Of a stretch of DNA of 64,000 nucleotides, positions 32,101 to 47,029 are shown piece after piece. This DNA is from Eledone cirrhosa (Eukaryota; Mollusca; Cephalopoda; Octopoda; Eledonidae), in NCBI GenBank assembly GCA_964016885.1, contig OZ024744.1, positions 115,423,302 through 115,487,301 on the forward strand. Direction: 5' to 3'. The notes beneath the pieces are model-generated. The model saw only the letters and a list, made by a program, of their open reading frames with translations. It made no database searches and had not been told where the DNA came from. The position numbers were made by a program, and so were the translations under genes. Position 1 is the first letter of the stretch. Every line of letters starts with the position of its first letter.

Positions 32101-35100
32101 CCCATGTCTCACTACCATGTAACATTACATCAGATGTCCATTGAAACATGTTTGCTTCATTTCTCTCAAGTCTCTATATAACCTCTACATTAACTACCCA
32201 TGTCTCACTATCATGTAACATTACATCAGATGTCCATTGGAACATGCTAGCTTCATGTCTCTCCAGTCTCTATATAACCTCTACATTAACTACCCATGTC
32301 TCACTACCATGTAACATTACATTAAATGTCCATTGAAACATGTTAGCTTCATTTCTCTCCAGTCTCTATATAACCTCTACATTAACTACCCATGTCTCAC
32401 TACCATGTAACACTACATCAGATGTCCATTGAAACATGCTAGCTTCATTTCTCTCCAGTCTCTATATAACCTCTATATTAACTACCCATGTCTCACTACC
32501 ATGTAACACTACTTCGGATGACCATGTAACATGCTAGCTTCATTTCTCTCCAGTCTCTATATAACCTCTACATTAACTACCCATGTCTCACTACCATGTA
32601 ACATTACATCAGATGTCCATTGAAACATGCTAGCTTCACTTCTCTCCAGTCTCTATATAACCTATACATTAACTACCCATGTCTCACTACCTTGTAACAT
32701 TACATCAGATGTCCATTGAAACATACTAGCTTCATGTCTCTCCAGTCTCTATATAACCTCTACATTAACTACCATGTCTCACTACCCTGTAACACTACAT
32801 CAGATGTCCATTGAAACATGCTAGCTTCATTTCTCTCCAGTCTCTATATAACCTCTACATTAACTACCCATGTCTCAACACCATGTAATACTACATCAGA
32901 TGTCCATTGAAACATGCTAGCTTCATGTCTCTCCAGTCTCTATATAACCTCTACATTAACTACCCATGTCTCATTACCATGTAACACTACATCAGATGTC
33001 CATTGAAACATGCTAGCTTCATTTCTCTCCAGTCTCTATATAACCTATACATTAACTACCCATCTCTCACTACCATGTAACATTACATCAGATGTCCATT
33101 GAAACATACTAGCTTCATGTCTCTCCAGTCTCTATATAACCTCTACATTAACTACCATGTCTCACTATCATGTAACATTACATCAGATGTCCATTGAAAC
33201 ATGCTAGCTTCTTGTCTCTCCAGTCTCTATATAACCTCTACATTAACTACCCATGTCTCACTACCATGTAACATTACATCAGATGTCCATTGAAACATGT
33301 TAGCTCCATTTCTTCAAGTCTCTATATAACCTCTACATTAACTACCCATGTCTCACTATTATGTAACATTACATCAGATGTCCATTGAAACATGCTAGCT
33401 TCATTTCTCTCCAGTCTCTATATAACCTCTACATTAACTACCCATGTCTCACTACCATGTAACACTACATCAGATGTCCATTGAAACATGCTAGCTTCAT
33501 TTCTCTCCAGTCTCTATATAACCTCTATATTAACTACCCATGTCTCACTACCATGAAACACTACATCGGATGACCATGTAACATACTAGCTTCATTTCTC
33601 TCCAGTCTCTATATAACCTCTACATTAACTACCCATGTCTCACTACCATGTAACACTAAATCAGATGTCCATTGAAACATGCTAGCTTCATGTCTCTCCA
33701 GTCTCTATATAACCTCTACATTAACTACCCATGTCTCATTACCATGTAACACTACATCAGATGTCGATTGAAACATGCTAGCTTCATTTCTCTCCAGTCT
33801 CTATATAACCTATACATTAACTACCCATGTCTCACTACCATGTAACATTACATCAGATGTCCATTGAAACATACTAGCTTCATGTCTCTCCAGTCTCTAT
33901 ATAACCTCTACATTAACTACCAGTGTCTCACCACCATGTAACATTACATCAGATGTCCATTGAAACATGCTAGCTTCATGTCTCTCCAGTCTCTATATAA
34001 CCTCTACATTAACTACCATGTCTCACTACCCTGTAACACTACATCAGATGTCCATTGAAACATGCTAGCTTCATTTCTCTCCAGTCTCTATATAACCTCT
34101 ACATTAACTACTCATGTCTCACTACCATGTAACACTACATCAGATGTCCATTGAAACATGTTAGCTTCATTTCTATCTTGTCTCTATATAACCTCTACAT
34201 TAACTACCCATATCTCACTACCATGTAACATTACAACAGATGTCCATCGTAACATGTTAGCTTCATATCTCTCCAGTCTCTGTATAACCTCTACATTAAC
34301 TACCCATGTCTCACTACCATGTAACATTACATTACATGGCCATTGAAACATGCTAGCTTCATGTCTCTTCAGCCTCTATATAACCTCTACATTAACTACC
34401 CATGTCTCACTACCATGTAACATTATATCAGATGTCCATTGAAACATGCTACCTTCATTTCTCTCCAGTCTCTATATAACCTCTACATTAACTACCCAAG
34501 TCTCACTACCATGTAACATTACATCAGAAGTCCATTGAAACATGTTAGCTTCATGTCTCTCAAGTCTCTATATAACCTCTACATTAACTACCCATGTCTC
34601 ACTACCATGTAACACTACATCAGATGTCCATTGAAACATGCTAGCTTCATTTCTCTCCAGTCTCTATATAACCTCTACATTAACTACCCATGTCTCACTA
34701 CCATGTAACATTACATCAGATGTCCATTGAAACATGTTAGCTTCATTTCTCTCAAGTCTCTATATAACCTCTACATTAACTACCCATGTCTCACTATCAT
34801 GTAACATTACATCAGATGTCCATTGAAACATGCTAGCTTCATGTCTCTCCAGTCTCTATATAACCTCTACATTAACTACCCATGTCTCACTACCATGTAA
34901 CATTACATTAAATGTCCATTGAAACATGTTAGCTTCATTTCTCTCCAGTCTCTATATAACCTCTACATTAACTACCCATGTCTCACTACCATGTAACACT
35001 ACATCAGATGTCCATTGAAACATGCTAGCTTCATTTCCCTCCAGTCTCTATATAACCTCTATATTAACTACCCATGTCTCACTACCATGTAACACTACAT

Positions 35101-38100
35101 CGGATGACCATGTAACATGCCAGCTTCATTTCTCTCCAGTCTCTATATAACCTCTACATTAACTACCCATGTCTCAACACCATGAAATACTACATCAGAT
35201 GTCCATTGAAACATGCTAGCTTCATGTCTCTCCAGTCTCTATATAACCTCTACATTAACTACCCATGTCTCATTACCATGTAACACTACATCAGATGTCC
35301 ATTGAAACATGCTAGCTTCATTTCTCTCAAGTCTCTATATAACCTATACATTAACTACCCATCTCTCACTACCATGTAACATTACATCAGATGTCCATTG
35401 AAACATACTAGCTTCATGTCTCTCCAGTCTCTATATAACCTCTACATTAACTACCATGTCTCACTATCATGTAACATTACATCAGATGTCCATTGAAACA
35501 TGCTAGCTTCATGTCTCTCCAGTCTCTATATAACCTCTACATTAACTACCCATGTCTCACTACCATGTAACATTACATCAGATGTCCATTGAAACATGCT
35601 AGCTTCTTGTCTCTCCAGTCTCTATATAACCTCTACATTAACTACCCATGTCTCACTACCATGTAACATTACATCAGATGTCCATTGAAACATGTTAGCT
35701 TCATTTCTTCAAGTCTCTATATAACCTCTACATTAACTACCCATGTCTCACTATCATGTAACATTACATCAGATGTCCATTGAAACATGCTAGCTTCATT
35801 TCTCTCCAGTCTCTATATAACCTCTACATTAACTACCCATGTCTCACTACCATGTAACACTACATCAGATGTCCATTGAAACATGCTAGCTTCATTTCTC
35901 TCCAGTCTCTATATAACCTCTATATTAACTACCCATGTCTCACTACCATGAAACACTACATCGGATGACCATGTAACATGCTAGCTTCATTTCTCTCCAG
36001 TCTCTATATAACCTCTACATTAACTACCCATGTCTCACTACCATGTAACACTAAATCAGATGTCCATTGAAACATGCTAGCTTCATGTCTCTCCAGTCTC
36101 TATATAACCTCTACATTAACTACCCATGTCTCATTACCATGTAACACTACATCAGATGTCCATTGAAACATGCTAGCTTCATTTCTCTCCAGTCTCTATA
36201 TAACCTATACATTAACTACCCATGTCTCACTACCATGTGACATTACATCAGATGTCCATTGAAACATACTAGCTTCATGTCTCTCCAGTCTCTATATAAC
36301 CTCTACATTAACTACCATGTCTCACTACCCTGTAACACTACATCAGATGTCCATTGAAACATGCTAGCTTCACTTCTCTCCAGTCTCTATATAACCTCTA
36401 TATTAACTACCCATGTCTCACTACCATGTAACACTACATCGGATGACCATGTAACATGCTAGCTTCATTTCTCTCCAGTCTCTATATAACCTCTACATTA
36501 ACTACCCATGTCTCAACACCATGTAACACTACATCAGATGTCCATTGAAACATGCTAGCTTCATGTCTCTCCAGTCTCTATATAACCTCTACATTAACTA
36601 CCCATGTCTCATTACCATGTAACACTACATCAGATGTCCATTGAAACATGCTAGCTTCATTTCTCTCCAGTCTCTATATAACCTATACATTAACTGCCCA
36701 TGTCTCACTACCATGTAACATTACATCAGATGTCCATTGAAACATACTAGCTTCATGTCTCTCCAGTCTCTATATAACCTCTACATTAACTACCCATGTC
36801 TCACTACCATGTAACATTACATCAGATGTCCATTGAAACATGCTAGCTTCATGTCTCTCCAGTCTCTATATAACCTCTACATTAACTACCATGTCTCACT
36901 ACCCTGTAACACTACATCAGATGTCCATTGAAACATGCTAGCTTCATTTCTCTCCAGTCTCTATATAACCTCTACATTAACTACTCATGTCTCACTACCA
37001 TGTAACACTACATCAGATGTCCATTGAAACATGTTAGCTTCATTTCTATCTTGTCTCTATATAACCTCTACATTAACTACCCATATCTCACTACCATGTA
37101 ACATTACAACAGATGTCCATCGTAACATGTTAGCTTCATATCTCTCCAGTCTCTGTATAACCTCTACATTAACTACCCATGTCTCACTACCATGTAACAT
37201 TACATTACATGGCCATTGAAACATGCTAGCTTCATGTCTCTTCAGCCTCTATATAACCTCTACATTAACTACCCATGTCTCACTACCATGTAACATTATA
37301 TCAGATGTCCATTGAAACATGTTAGCTTCATGTCTCTCAAGTCTCTATATAACCTCTACATTAACTACCCATGTCTCACTACAATGTAACACTACATCAG
37401 ATGTCCATTGAAACATGCTAGCTTCTTTTCTCTCCAGTCTCTATATAACCTCTACATTAACTACCCATGTCTCACTACCATGTAACATTACATCAGATGT
37501 CCATTGAAACATGTTAGCTTCATTTCTCTCAAGTCTCTATATAACCTCTACATTAACTACCCATGTCTCACTATCATGTAACATTACATCAGATGTCCAT
37601 TGAAACATGCTAGCTTCATGTCTCTCCAGTCTCTATATAACCTCTATATTAACTACCCATGTCTCACTACCATGAAACACTACATCGGATGACCATGTAA
37701 CATGCTAGCTTCATGTCTCTCCAGTCTCTATATAACCTCTACATTAACTACCCATGTCTCATTACCATGTAACACTACATCAGATGTCCATTGAAACATG
37801 CTAGCTTCATTTCTCTCCAGTCTCTATATAACCTATACATTAACTACCCATGTCTCACTACCATGTAACATTACATCAGATGTCCATTGAAACATACTAG
37901 CTTCATGTCTCTCCAGTCTCTATCTAACCTCTACATTAACTACCCATGTCTCACTACCATGTAACATTACATCAGATGTCCATTGAAACATGCTAGCTTC
38001 ATTTCTCTCCAGTCTCTATATAACCTCTATATTAACTACCCATGTCTCACTACCATGTAACACTCCATCGGATGACCATGTAACATGCTAGCTTCATTTC

Positions 38101-39000
38101 TCTCCAGTCTCTATATAACCTCTACATTAACTACCCATGTCTCAACACCATGTAACACTACATCAGATGTCCATTGAAACATGCTAGCTTCATGTCTCTC
38201 CAGTCTCTATATAACCTCTACATTAACTACCCATGTCTCATTACCATGTAACACTACATCAGATGTCCATTGAAACATGCTAGCTTCATTTCTCTCCAGT
38301 CTCTATATAACCTATACATTAACTACCCATGTCTCACTACCATGTAACATTACATCAGATGTCCATTGAAACATACTAGCTTCATGTCTCTCCAGTCTCT
38401 ATCTAACCTCTACATTAACTACCCATGTCTCACTACCATGTAACATTACATCAGATGTCCATTGAAACATGCTAGCTTCATGTCTCTCCAGTCTCTATAT
38501 AACCTCTACATTAACTACCATGTCTCACTACCCTGTAACACTACATCAGATGTCCATTGAAACATGCTAGCTTCATTTCTCTCCAGTCTCTATATAACCT
38601 CTACATTAACTACTCATGTCTCACTACCATGTAACACTACATCAGATGTCCATTGAAACATGTTAGCTTCATTTCTATCTTGTCTCTATATAACCTCTAC
38701 ATTAACTACCCATATCTCACTACCATGTAACATTACAACAGATGTCCATCGTAACATGTTAGCTTCATATCTCTCCAGTCTCTGTATAACCTCTACATTA
38801 ACTACCCATGTCTCACTACCATGTAACATTACATTACATGGCCATTGAAACATGCTAGCTTCATGTCTCTTCAGCCTCTATATAACCTCTACATTAACTA
38901 CCCATGTCTCACTACCATGTAACATTATATCAGATGTCCATTGAAACATGCTACCTTCATTTCTCTCCAGTCTCTATATAACCTCTACGTTAACTACCCA
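20200..39000. repeat. Higher-order repeat II: eight units of 17-34 monomers marked by a read-through monomer pair
   Basis: A distinctive monomer pair is found eight times, starting at 21230, 23911, 26305, 28410, 30900, 34158, 37031 and 38660. It carries 'atttctatcttgtctc', then 'catcgtaacatgttag', then 'tctctgtataacc'. Spacings are 2681, 2394, 2105, 2490, 3258, 2873 and 1629 bp, close to 28, 25, 22, 26, 34, 30 and 17 monomers of 95.7 bp. Flanking variants ('tcttcagcctc', 'gctaccttcatttc', 'cccaagtctcac') follow in the same order in most units; the 26.3 kb and 37.0 kb units lack part of that block. Whole-monomer length changes fit unequal exchange in register. In the pair the plus-strand TGA is replaced by CGT, which opens a 62-codon plus-strand frame by chance; this is a marker and not a gene. 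Confidence 0.85.
31620..32110. repeat. Patch of family-I monomers inside higher-order repeat II
   Basis: About five monomers here carry variants otherwise typical of the left part of the array: 'gtaatattacatcacagggcc', two further 'cacagggcc' monomers, 'cattaagttacagatc', then 'tctctctaccatg' with 'cacatgtccattgaaacaggctag' and 'cctctacagtaact'. The same order, including the 'caggctagc' variant that I find nowhere else, occurs at about 4530-5000. The copies near 12.0, 15.5 and 18.6 kb lack 'caggctagc'. The 4.5-5.0 kb segment is therefore the closest relative in the window, about 27 kb away. Confidence 0.75.
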
Positions 39001-42000
39001 AGTCTCACTACCATGTAACATTACATCAGATGTCCATTGAAACATGTTAGCTTCATGTCTCTCAAGTCTCTATATAATCTCTACATTAACTACCCATGTC
39101 TCACTACCATGTAACACTACATCAGATGTCCATTGAAACATGCTAGCTTCATTTCTCTCCAGTCTCTATATAACCTCTACATTAACTACCCATGTCTCAC
39201 TACCATGTAACATTACATCAGATGTCCATTGAAACATGTTAGCTTCATGTCTCTCCAATCTCTATATAACCTCTATATTAACTACCCATGTCTCACTACC
39301 ATGTAACATTACATCAGATGTCCATTGAAACATGCTAGCTTCATGTCTCTCCAGTCTCTATATAACCTCTACATTAACTACCCATGTCTCACTACCATGT
39401 AACATTACATTAAATGTCCATTGAAACATGCTAGCTTCATGTCTCTCCAGTCTCTATATAACCTCTACATTAACTACCCATGTCTCACTACCATGTAACA
39501 TTACATCAGATGTCCATTGAAACATGCTAGCTTCACTTCTCTCCAGTCTCTATATAACCTATACATTAACTACCCATGTCTCACTACCTTGTAACATTAC
39601 ATCAGATGTCCATTGAAACATGCTAGCTTCATTTCTCTCCAGTCTCTATATAACCTCTATATTAACTACCCATGTCTCACTACCATGTAACACTACATCG
39701 GATGACCATGTAACATGCTAGCTTCATTTCTCTCCAGTCTCTATATAACCTCTACATTAACTACCCATGTCTCAACACCATGTAATACTACATCAGATGT
39801 CCATTGAAACATGCTAGCTTCATGTCTCTCCAGTCTCTATATAACCTCTACATTAACTACCCATGTCTCATTACCATGTAACACTACATCAGATGTCCAT
39901 TGAAACATGCTAGCTTCATTTCTCTCCAGTCTCTATATAACCTATACATTAACTACCCATCTCTCACTACCATGTAACATTACATCAGATGTCCATTGAA
40001 ACATACTAGCTTCATGTCTCTCCAGTCTCTATATAACCTCTACATTAACTACCATGTCTCACTATCATGTAACATTACATCAGATGTCCATTGAAACATG
40101 CTAGCTTCATGTCTCTCCAGTCTCTATATAACCTCTACATTAACTACCCATGTCTCACTACCATGTAACATTACATCAAATGTCCATTGAAACATGTTAG
40201 CTTCATTTCTCTCCAGTCTCTATATAACCTCTACATTAACTACCCATGTCTCACTACCATGTAACACTACATCAGATGTCCATTGAAACATGCTAGCTTC
40301 ATTTCTCTCCAGTCTCTATATAACCTCTATATTAACTACCCATGTCTCACTACCATGTAACATTACATCAGATGTCCATTGAAACATGCTAGCTTCATGT
40401 CTCTCCAGTCTCTATATAACCTCTACATTAACTACCCATGTTTCACTACCATGTAACATTACATCAGATGTCCATTGAAACATAGTAGCTTCATTTCTCA
40501 CCAGTCTCTATATAACATCTACATTAACTACCCATGTCTCACTTACATGTAACATTACATCACAGGGCCATTGAAAGATATTAGCTTCATTTCTCTCCAG
40601 TCTCTATATAACCTCTACATTAACTACCCATGTCTCACTACCATGTAACATTACATCACATGTCCATTGAAACATGCTAGCTTCATTTCTCTTCAGTCTC
40701 TATATAACCTCTACATTAACTACCCATGTCTCACTACCATGTAACACTACATCAGATGTCCATTGAAACATGCTAGCTTCATGTCTCTCCAGTCTCTATA
40801 TAACCTCTACATTAACTACCCATGTTTCACTACCATGTAACATTACATCAGATGTCCATTGAAACATGCTAGCTTCATTTCTCTCCAGTCTCTATATAAC
40901 CTCTACATTAACTACCCATGTCTCACTACCATGTAACATTACATCAGATGTCCATTGAAACATGTTAGCTTCATTTCTTCAAGTCTCTATATAACCTCTA
41001 CATTAACTACCCATGTCTCACTATCATGTAACATTACATCAGATGTCCATTGAAACATGCTAGCTTCATGTCTCTCCAGTCTCTATATAACCTCTACATT
41101 AACTACCCATGTCTCACTACCATGTAACATTACATCAAATGTCCATTGAAACATGTTAGCTTCATTTCTCTCCAGTCTCTATATAACCCCTACATTAACT
41201 ACCCATGTCTCACTACCATGTAACACTACATCAGATGTCCATTGAAACATGCAAGCTTCATTTCTCTCCAGTCTCTATATAACCTCTATATTAACTACCC
41301 ATGTCTTACTACCATGTAACACTACATCGGATGACCATGTAACATGCTAGCTTCATTTCTCTCAAGTCTCTATATAATCTCTACATTAACTACCCATGTC
41401 TCACTACCATGTAACATTACATCAGATGTCCATTGAAACATACTAGCTTCATGTCTCTCCAGTCTCTATATAACCTCTACATTAACTACCATGTCTCACT
41501 ACCATGTAACATTACATCAGATGTCCATTGAAACATGTTAGCTTCATTTCTCTCCATCTTTATATAACCTCTACATTAACTAACCATGTCTCACTACCAT
41601 GTAACATTACATCAGATGTCCATTGAAACATGCTAGCTTCATGTCTCTCCAGTCTCTATATAACCTCTACATTAACTAGCCATGTCTCACTACCATGTAA
41701 CATTACATCAGATGTCCATTGAAACATAGTAGCTTCATTTCTCACCAGTCTCTATTTAACCTCTACATTAACTACCCATGTCTCACTACCATGTAACCTT
41801 ACATCACATGTCCATTGAAACATGCTAGCTTCATTTATCTTCAGTCTATATATAACCTCTACATTAACTACCCATGTCTCACTACCATGTAACACTACAT
41901 CAGATGTCCATCGTAACATGCTAGCTTCATGTCTCTCCAGTCTCTATATAACCTCTACATTAACTACCCATGTCTCACTACCATGTAACATTACATCAGA

Positions 42001-42179
42001 TGTCCATTGAAACATGTTAGTTTCATTTCTCTCCAGTCTCTATATAACCTCTACATTAACTACCAATGTCTCACTACCATGTAACATTACATTACAGGGC
42101 CATTGAATCACGCTAGCTTCATTTCTCTCCAGTCTCTATATAAACTCTACAGTAACTACCCATGTCTCACTACCATGTA

Positions 42180-45100
42180 ACACTACATCACAGGGCCATT
42201 GAAACATGCTAGCTTCATTTCTCTCCAGTCTTTATATAACCTCTACATTAACTACCCATGTCTCTCTACCATGAAACATTACATCAGATGTCTATATAAA
42301 CATGCTAGCTTCATTTCTCTCTAGTCTCTATATAACCTCTACATTAACTACCCATATCTCACTACCATGTAACATTACATCACATGTCCATTGAAACATA
42401 CTAGCTTCATGTCTCTCCAGTCTCTATATAACCTCTACATTAACTACCCATGTCTCACTACCATGTAACATTACATTACAAGGCCATTGAAACATGCTAG
42501 CTTCATTTCTCTCCAGTCTCTATATAACCTCTACATTAACTACCCATGTCTCACTACCATGTAACATTACATCAGATGTCCATTGAAACATGTTAGCTTC
42601 ATGTCTCTCAAGTCTCTATATAACCTCTACATTAACTACCCATGTCTCACTACCATGTAACACTACATCAGATGTCCATTGAAACATGCTAACTTCATTT
42701 CTCTCCAGTCTCTATATAACCTCTACATTAACTACCCATGTCTCACTACCATGTAACATTACATCAGATGTCCATTGAAACATGTTAGCTTCATTTCTCT
42801 CAAGTCTCTATATAACCTCTACGTTAACTACCCGTGTCTCACTATCATGTAACATTACATCAGATGTCCATTGAAACATGCTAGCTTCATGTCTCTCCAA
42901 TCTCTATATAACCTCTATATTAACTACCCATGTCTCACTACCATGTAACATTACATCAGATGTCCATTGAAACATGTTAGCTTCATTTCTCTCCAGTCTC
43001 TATATAACCTCTACATTAACTACCCATGTCTCACTATCATGTAACATTACATCAGATGTCCATTGAAACATGCTAGCTTCATGTCTCTCCAGTCTCTATA
43101 TAACCTCTACATTAACTACCCATGTCTCACTACCATGTAACATTACATTAAATGTCCATTGAAATATGTTAGCTTCATTTCTCTCCAGTCTCTATATAAC
43201 CTCTACATTAACTACCCATGTCTCACTACCATGTAACACTACATCAGATGTCCATTGAAACATGCTAGCTTCATTTCTCTCCAGTCTCTATATAACCTCT
43301 ATATTAACTACCCATGTCTCACTACCATGTAACACTACATCGGATGACCATGTAACATGCTAGCTTCATTTCTCTCCAGTCTCTATCTAACCTCTACATT
43401 AACTACCCATGTCTCACTACCATGTAACACTACATCAGATGTCCATTGAAACATGCTAGCTTCATGTCTCTCCAGTCTCTATATAACCTCTACATTAACT
43501 ACCCATGTCTCACTACCATGTAACATTACATCAGATGTCCATTGAAACATGCTAGCTTCACTTCTCTCCAGTCTCTATATAACCTATACATTAACTACCC
43601 ATGTCTCACTACCTTGTAACATTACATCAGATGTCCATTGAAACATACTAGCTTCATGTCTCTCCAGTCTCTATATAACCTCTACATTAACTACCATGTC
43701 TCACTACCATGTAACATTACATCAGATGTCCATTGAAACATGTTAGCTTCATTTCTCGCCGTCTCTATATAACCTATACATTAACTACCCATGTCTCACT
43801 ACCATGTAACATTACATCAGATGTCCATTGAAACATACTAGCTTCATGTCTCTCCAGTCTCTATATAACCTCTACATTAACTACCATGTCTCACTACCAT
43901 GTAACATTACATCAGATGTCCATTGAAACATGTTAGCTTCATTTCTCTCCGTCTTTATATAACCTCTACATTAACTAACCATGTCTCACTATCATGTAAC
44001 ATTACATCAGATGTCCATTGAAACATGCTAGCTTCAAGTCTCTCCAGTCTCTATATAACCTCTACATTAACTACCCATGTCTCACTACCATGTAACATTA
44101 CATCAGATGTCCATTGAAACATAGTAGCTTCATTTCTCACCAGTCTCTATATAACCTCTACATTAACTACCCATGTCTCACTTCCATGTAACATTACATC
44201 ACAGGGCCATTGAAACATGTTAGCTTCATTTCTCTCCAGTCTCTATATAACCTCTACATTAACTACCCATGTCTCACTACCATGTAACATTACATCAGAT
44301 GTCCATTGAAACATGTTAGTTTCATTTCTCTCCAGTCTCTATATAACCTCTACATTAACTACCCATGTCTCACTACCATGTAACATTACATCAGATGTCC
44401 ATTGAAACATGTTAGTTTCATTTCTCTCCAGTCTCTATATAACCTCTACATTAACTACCCATGTCTCACTACCATGTAACATTACATCAGATGTCCATTG
44501 AAACATGCTAGCTTCATGTCTCTCTCGTCTCTATATAACCTCTACATTAACTACCCATGTCTCACTACCATGTAACATTACATCAGATGTCCATTGAAAC
44601 ATGCTAGCTTCATGTCTCTCCAGTCTCTATATAACCTCTACATTAACTACCCATGTCTCACTACCATGTAACATTACATTACAGGGCCATTGAAACACGC
44701 TAGCTTCATTTCTCTCCAGTCTCTATATAACCTCTACATTAACTACCCATATCTCACTACCATGTAACATTACATCACATGTCCATTGAAACATACTAGC
44801 TTCATGTCTCTCCAGTCTCTATATAACCTCTACATTAACTACCCATGTCTCACTACCATGTAACATTACATTACAAGGCCATTGAAACATGCTAGCTTCA
44901 TTTCTCTCCAGTCTCTATATAACCTCTACATTAACTACCTCTGTCTCACTACCATGTAAGATTACATCAGATGTCCATTGAAACATGCTAGCTTCATTTC
45001 TCTCCAGTCTCTATATAACCTCTACATTAACTACCCACGTCTCACTACCATGTAACATTACATCAGATGTCCATTGAAACATGCTAGCTTCGTTTCTCTC

Positions 45101-46558
45101 CAGTCTCTATATAACCTCTACATTAACTACCCATGTCTCACTACCATGTAACATTACATCAGATGTCCATTGAAACATGCTAGCTTTATTTCTCTCCAGT
45201 CTCTATATAACCGCTACATTAACTACCCATATCTCACTACCATGTAACATTACATCAGATGTCTATTGAAACATGCTAGCTTCATTTCTCTCCAGTCTCT
45301 ATATAACCTCTACATTAACTACCCATGTCTCACTACCATGTAACATTACATCACAGGGCCATTGAAACATGTTAGCTTCATGTCTCTCCAGTCTCTATAT
45401 AACCTCTACATTAACTACCCATGTCTCACTACCATGTAACATTACATCAGATGTCCATTGCAACATGCTAGCTTCATGTCTCTCCAGTCTCTATATAACC
45501 TCTCCATTAACAACCCATGTCTCACTATCATGTAACATTACATCAGATGTCTATTGAAACATGCTAGCCTCATTTCTCTCCAGTCTCTATATAACCTCTA
45601 CATTAACTACCTCTGTCTCACTACCATGTAACACTACATCACAGGGCCATTGAAACATGCTAGGGTCATTACACTCCAGTCTCTATATAACCTCTACATT
45701 AACAACCCAGGTCTCACTACCATGTAGTATTACATCCAATGTCCAATGAAACATGCTAGCTTCATTTCTCTCCAGTCTCTATATAACCTCTACATTAACT
45801 ACCTGTCTCACTACCATGTAACATTACAGCAGATGTCCATTGAAACATGTTAGCTTCATGTCTCTCCAGTCTCTATATAACCTCTACAGTAACAACCCAG
45901 CTCTCACTACCATGTAACATTACATCAGATGACTATTGAAACATGCTAGCTTCATTTCTCTCCAGTCTCTTTATAACCCCTACATTAACTACCCATGTGT
46001 CTAACACACGTGGACATGCCTACAAGATCAGAAAACAGCACAGCTCCCATGACTTTCGTAGAGAACTTTTTCACGCTCAGAGTTGCTGAAGCATGGAACA
46101 AACTGCCTGCGTCAGTTGTTAGCTGCCTAGACACTGCATCCTTTAAGACACTCATGCTTCCAGAAATACGCCAAAACTACACCTGATGTACCACTTCCAT
46201 ACACATGCACACGTGTGTATCATGACTCGTGCACTGTTCATTTTACTGATGTTTGTGCATTGCCCTATGTACTGTACATGCACTTTTTTGATGAGTTGTG
46301 GTGCACCTGGGCACTGTACACAATATTTCATTATCGTTATTATTATTATATCATGACTCATACACTGTTCATTTTCCAGACATTTGTACATTGTTCTATG
46401 TACTATACATGCACCTTTGATGAGTTGTAGTGCACCTGAGCACTGTACACAATAATTTCATTATTATTATCCATTGAAAGAGTCTAGCTTCATGTCTCTC
46501 CAGTCTCTATATAACCTCTACATTAACTACCCATGTCTCACTACCATGTAACATTACA
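42180..46558. repeat. Higher-order repeat III, copy A, carrying a LINE fragment
   Basis: This is the first of two large tandem units. Shared rare variants ('gtctatataaac' at 42290, 'cccgtgtctc' at 42831, 'cacttccatg' at 44180) recur 4851 bp downstream. The LINE-bearing right part (45369-46558) recurs at an offset of 4659 bp. The 192 bp change of offset equals two monomers and lies between 44.2 and 45.3 kb. The unit includes the LINE fragment at 45993-46470. Homology to copy B ends near 46558, where A continues 'acattacattaaatgtcc' and B continues 'acattacatcagatgtcc'. Confidence 0.85.
45993..46470 (+). mobile_element. 5'-truncated LINE (CR1/L2-like) 3' end inserted in the satellite, copy A
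   Basis: A 478 bp non-satellite insert. Its first ~190 bp match the 3' end of the LINE coding region at 61090-61280: 'gtgtctaacacacgtggacatgcc', then a frame reading TLRVAEAWNKLPASVV and ending MLPEIRQNYT-stop at 46186. A 1-nt insertion near 46065 ('cgtagagaac' against 'cggaaacat') breaks the frame, so only a remnant survives. The 3' UTR follows as two tandem ~120-130 bp versions (about 46218-46350 and 46351-46470), each with 'gagttgt(a/g)gtgcacctg(a/g)gcactgtacacaat' and an ATT-rich end. The 5' junction shares CCATGT between satellite and LINE. Satellite resumes at 46471 about 30 bp further along the monomer, with no target-site duplication. Confidence 0.9.
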
Positions 46559-47029
46559 TTAAATGTCCATTGAAACATGTTAGCTTCATTTCTCTCCAGT
46601 CTCTATATAACCTCTACATTAACTACCCATGTCTCACTACCATGTAACACTACATCAGATGTCCATTGAAACATGCTAGCTTCATGTCTCTCCAGTCTCT
46701 ATATAACCTCTACATTAACTACCCATGTCTCACTACCATGTAACATTACATCAGATGTCCATTGAAACATGCTAGCTTCACTTCTCTCCAGTCTCTATAT
46801 AACCTATACATTAACTACCCATGTCTCACTACCTTGTAACATTACATCAGATGTCCATTGAAACATACTAGCTTCATGTCTCTCCAGTCTCTATATAAAC
46901 TCTACAGTAACTACCCATGTCTCACTACCATGTAACATTACATCAGATGTCCATTGAAACATGCTAGCTTCATGTCTCTCCAGTCTCTATATAAACTCTA
47001 CAGTAACTACCCATGTCTCACTACCATGT

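Noticed and set aside
21230..38848. Eight almost identical 62-codon plus-strand frames as a gene family (also 32148, 41822, 45369, 50028, 52766, 53047, 56130)
   Set aside because: Each spans two satellite monomers in which the usual TGA was mutated. There is no start context, and frame-breaking 95 bp monomers are common, so they are repeat artefacts.
46152..46430. Overlapping frames on both strands in the LINE 3' UTR (and copies at 50811-51089)
   Set aside because: They lie in the duplicated non-coding UTR and its ATT tail and overlap each other on opposite strands; no protein-like content.
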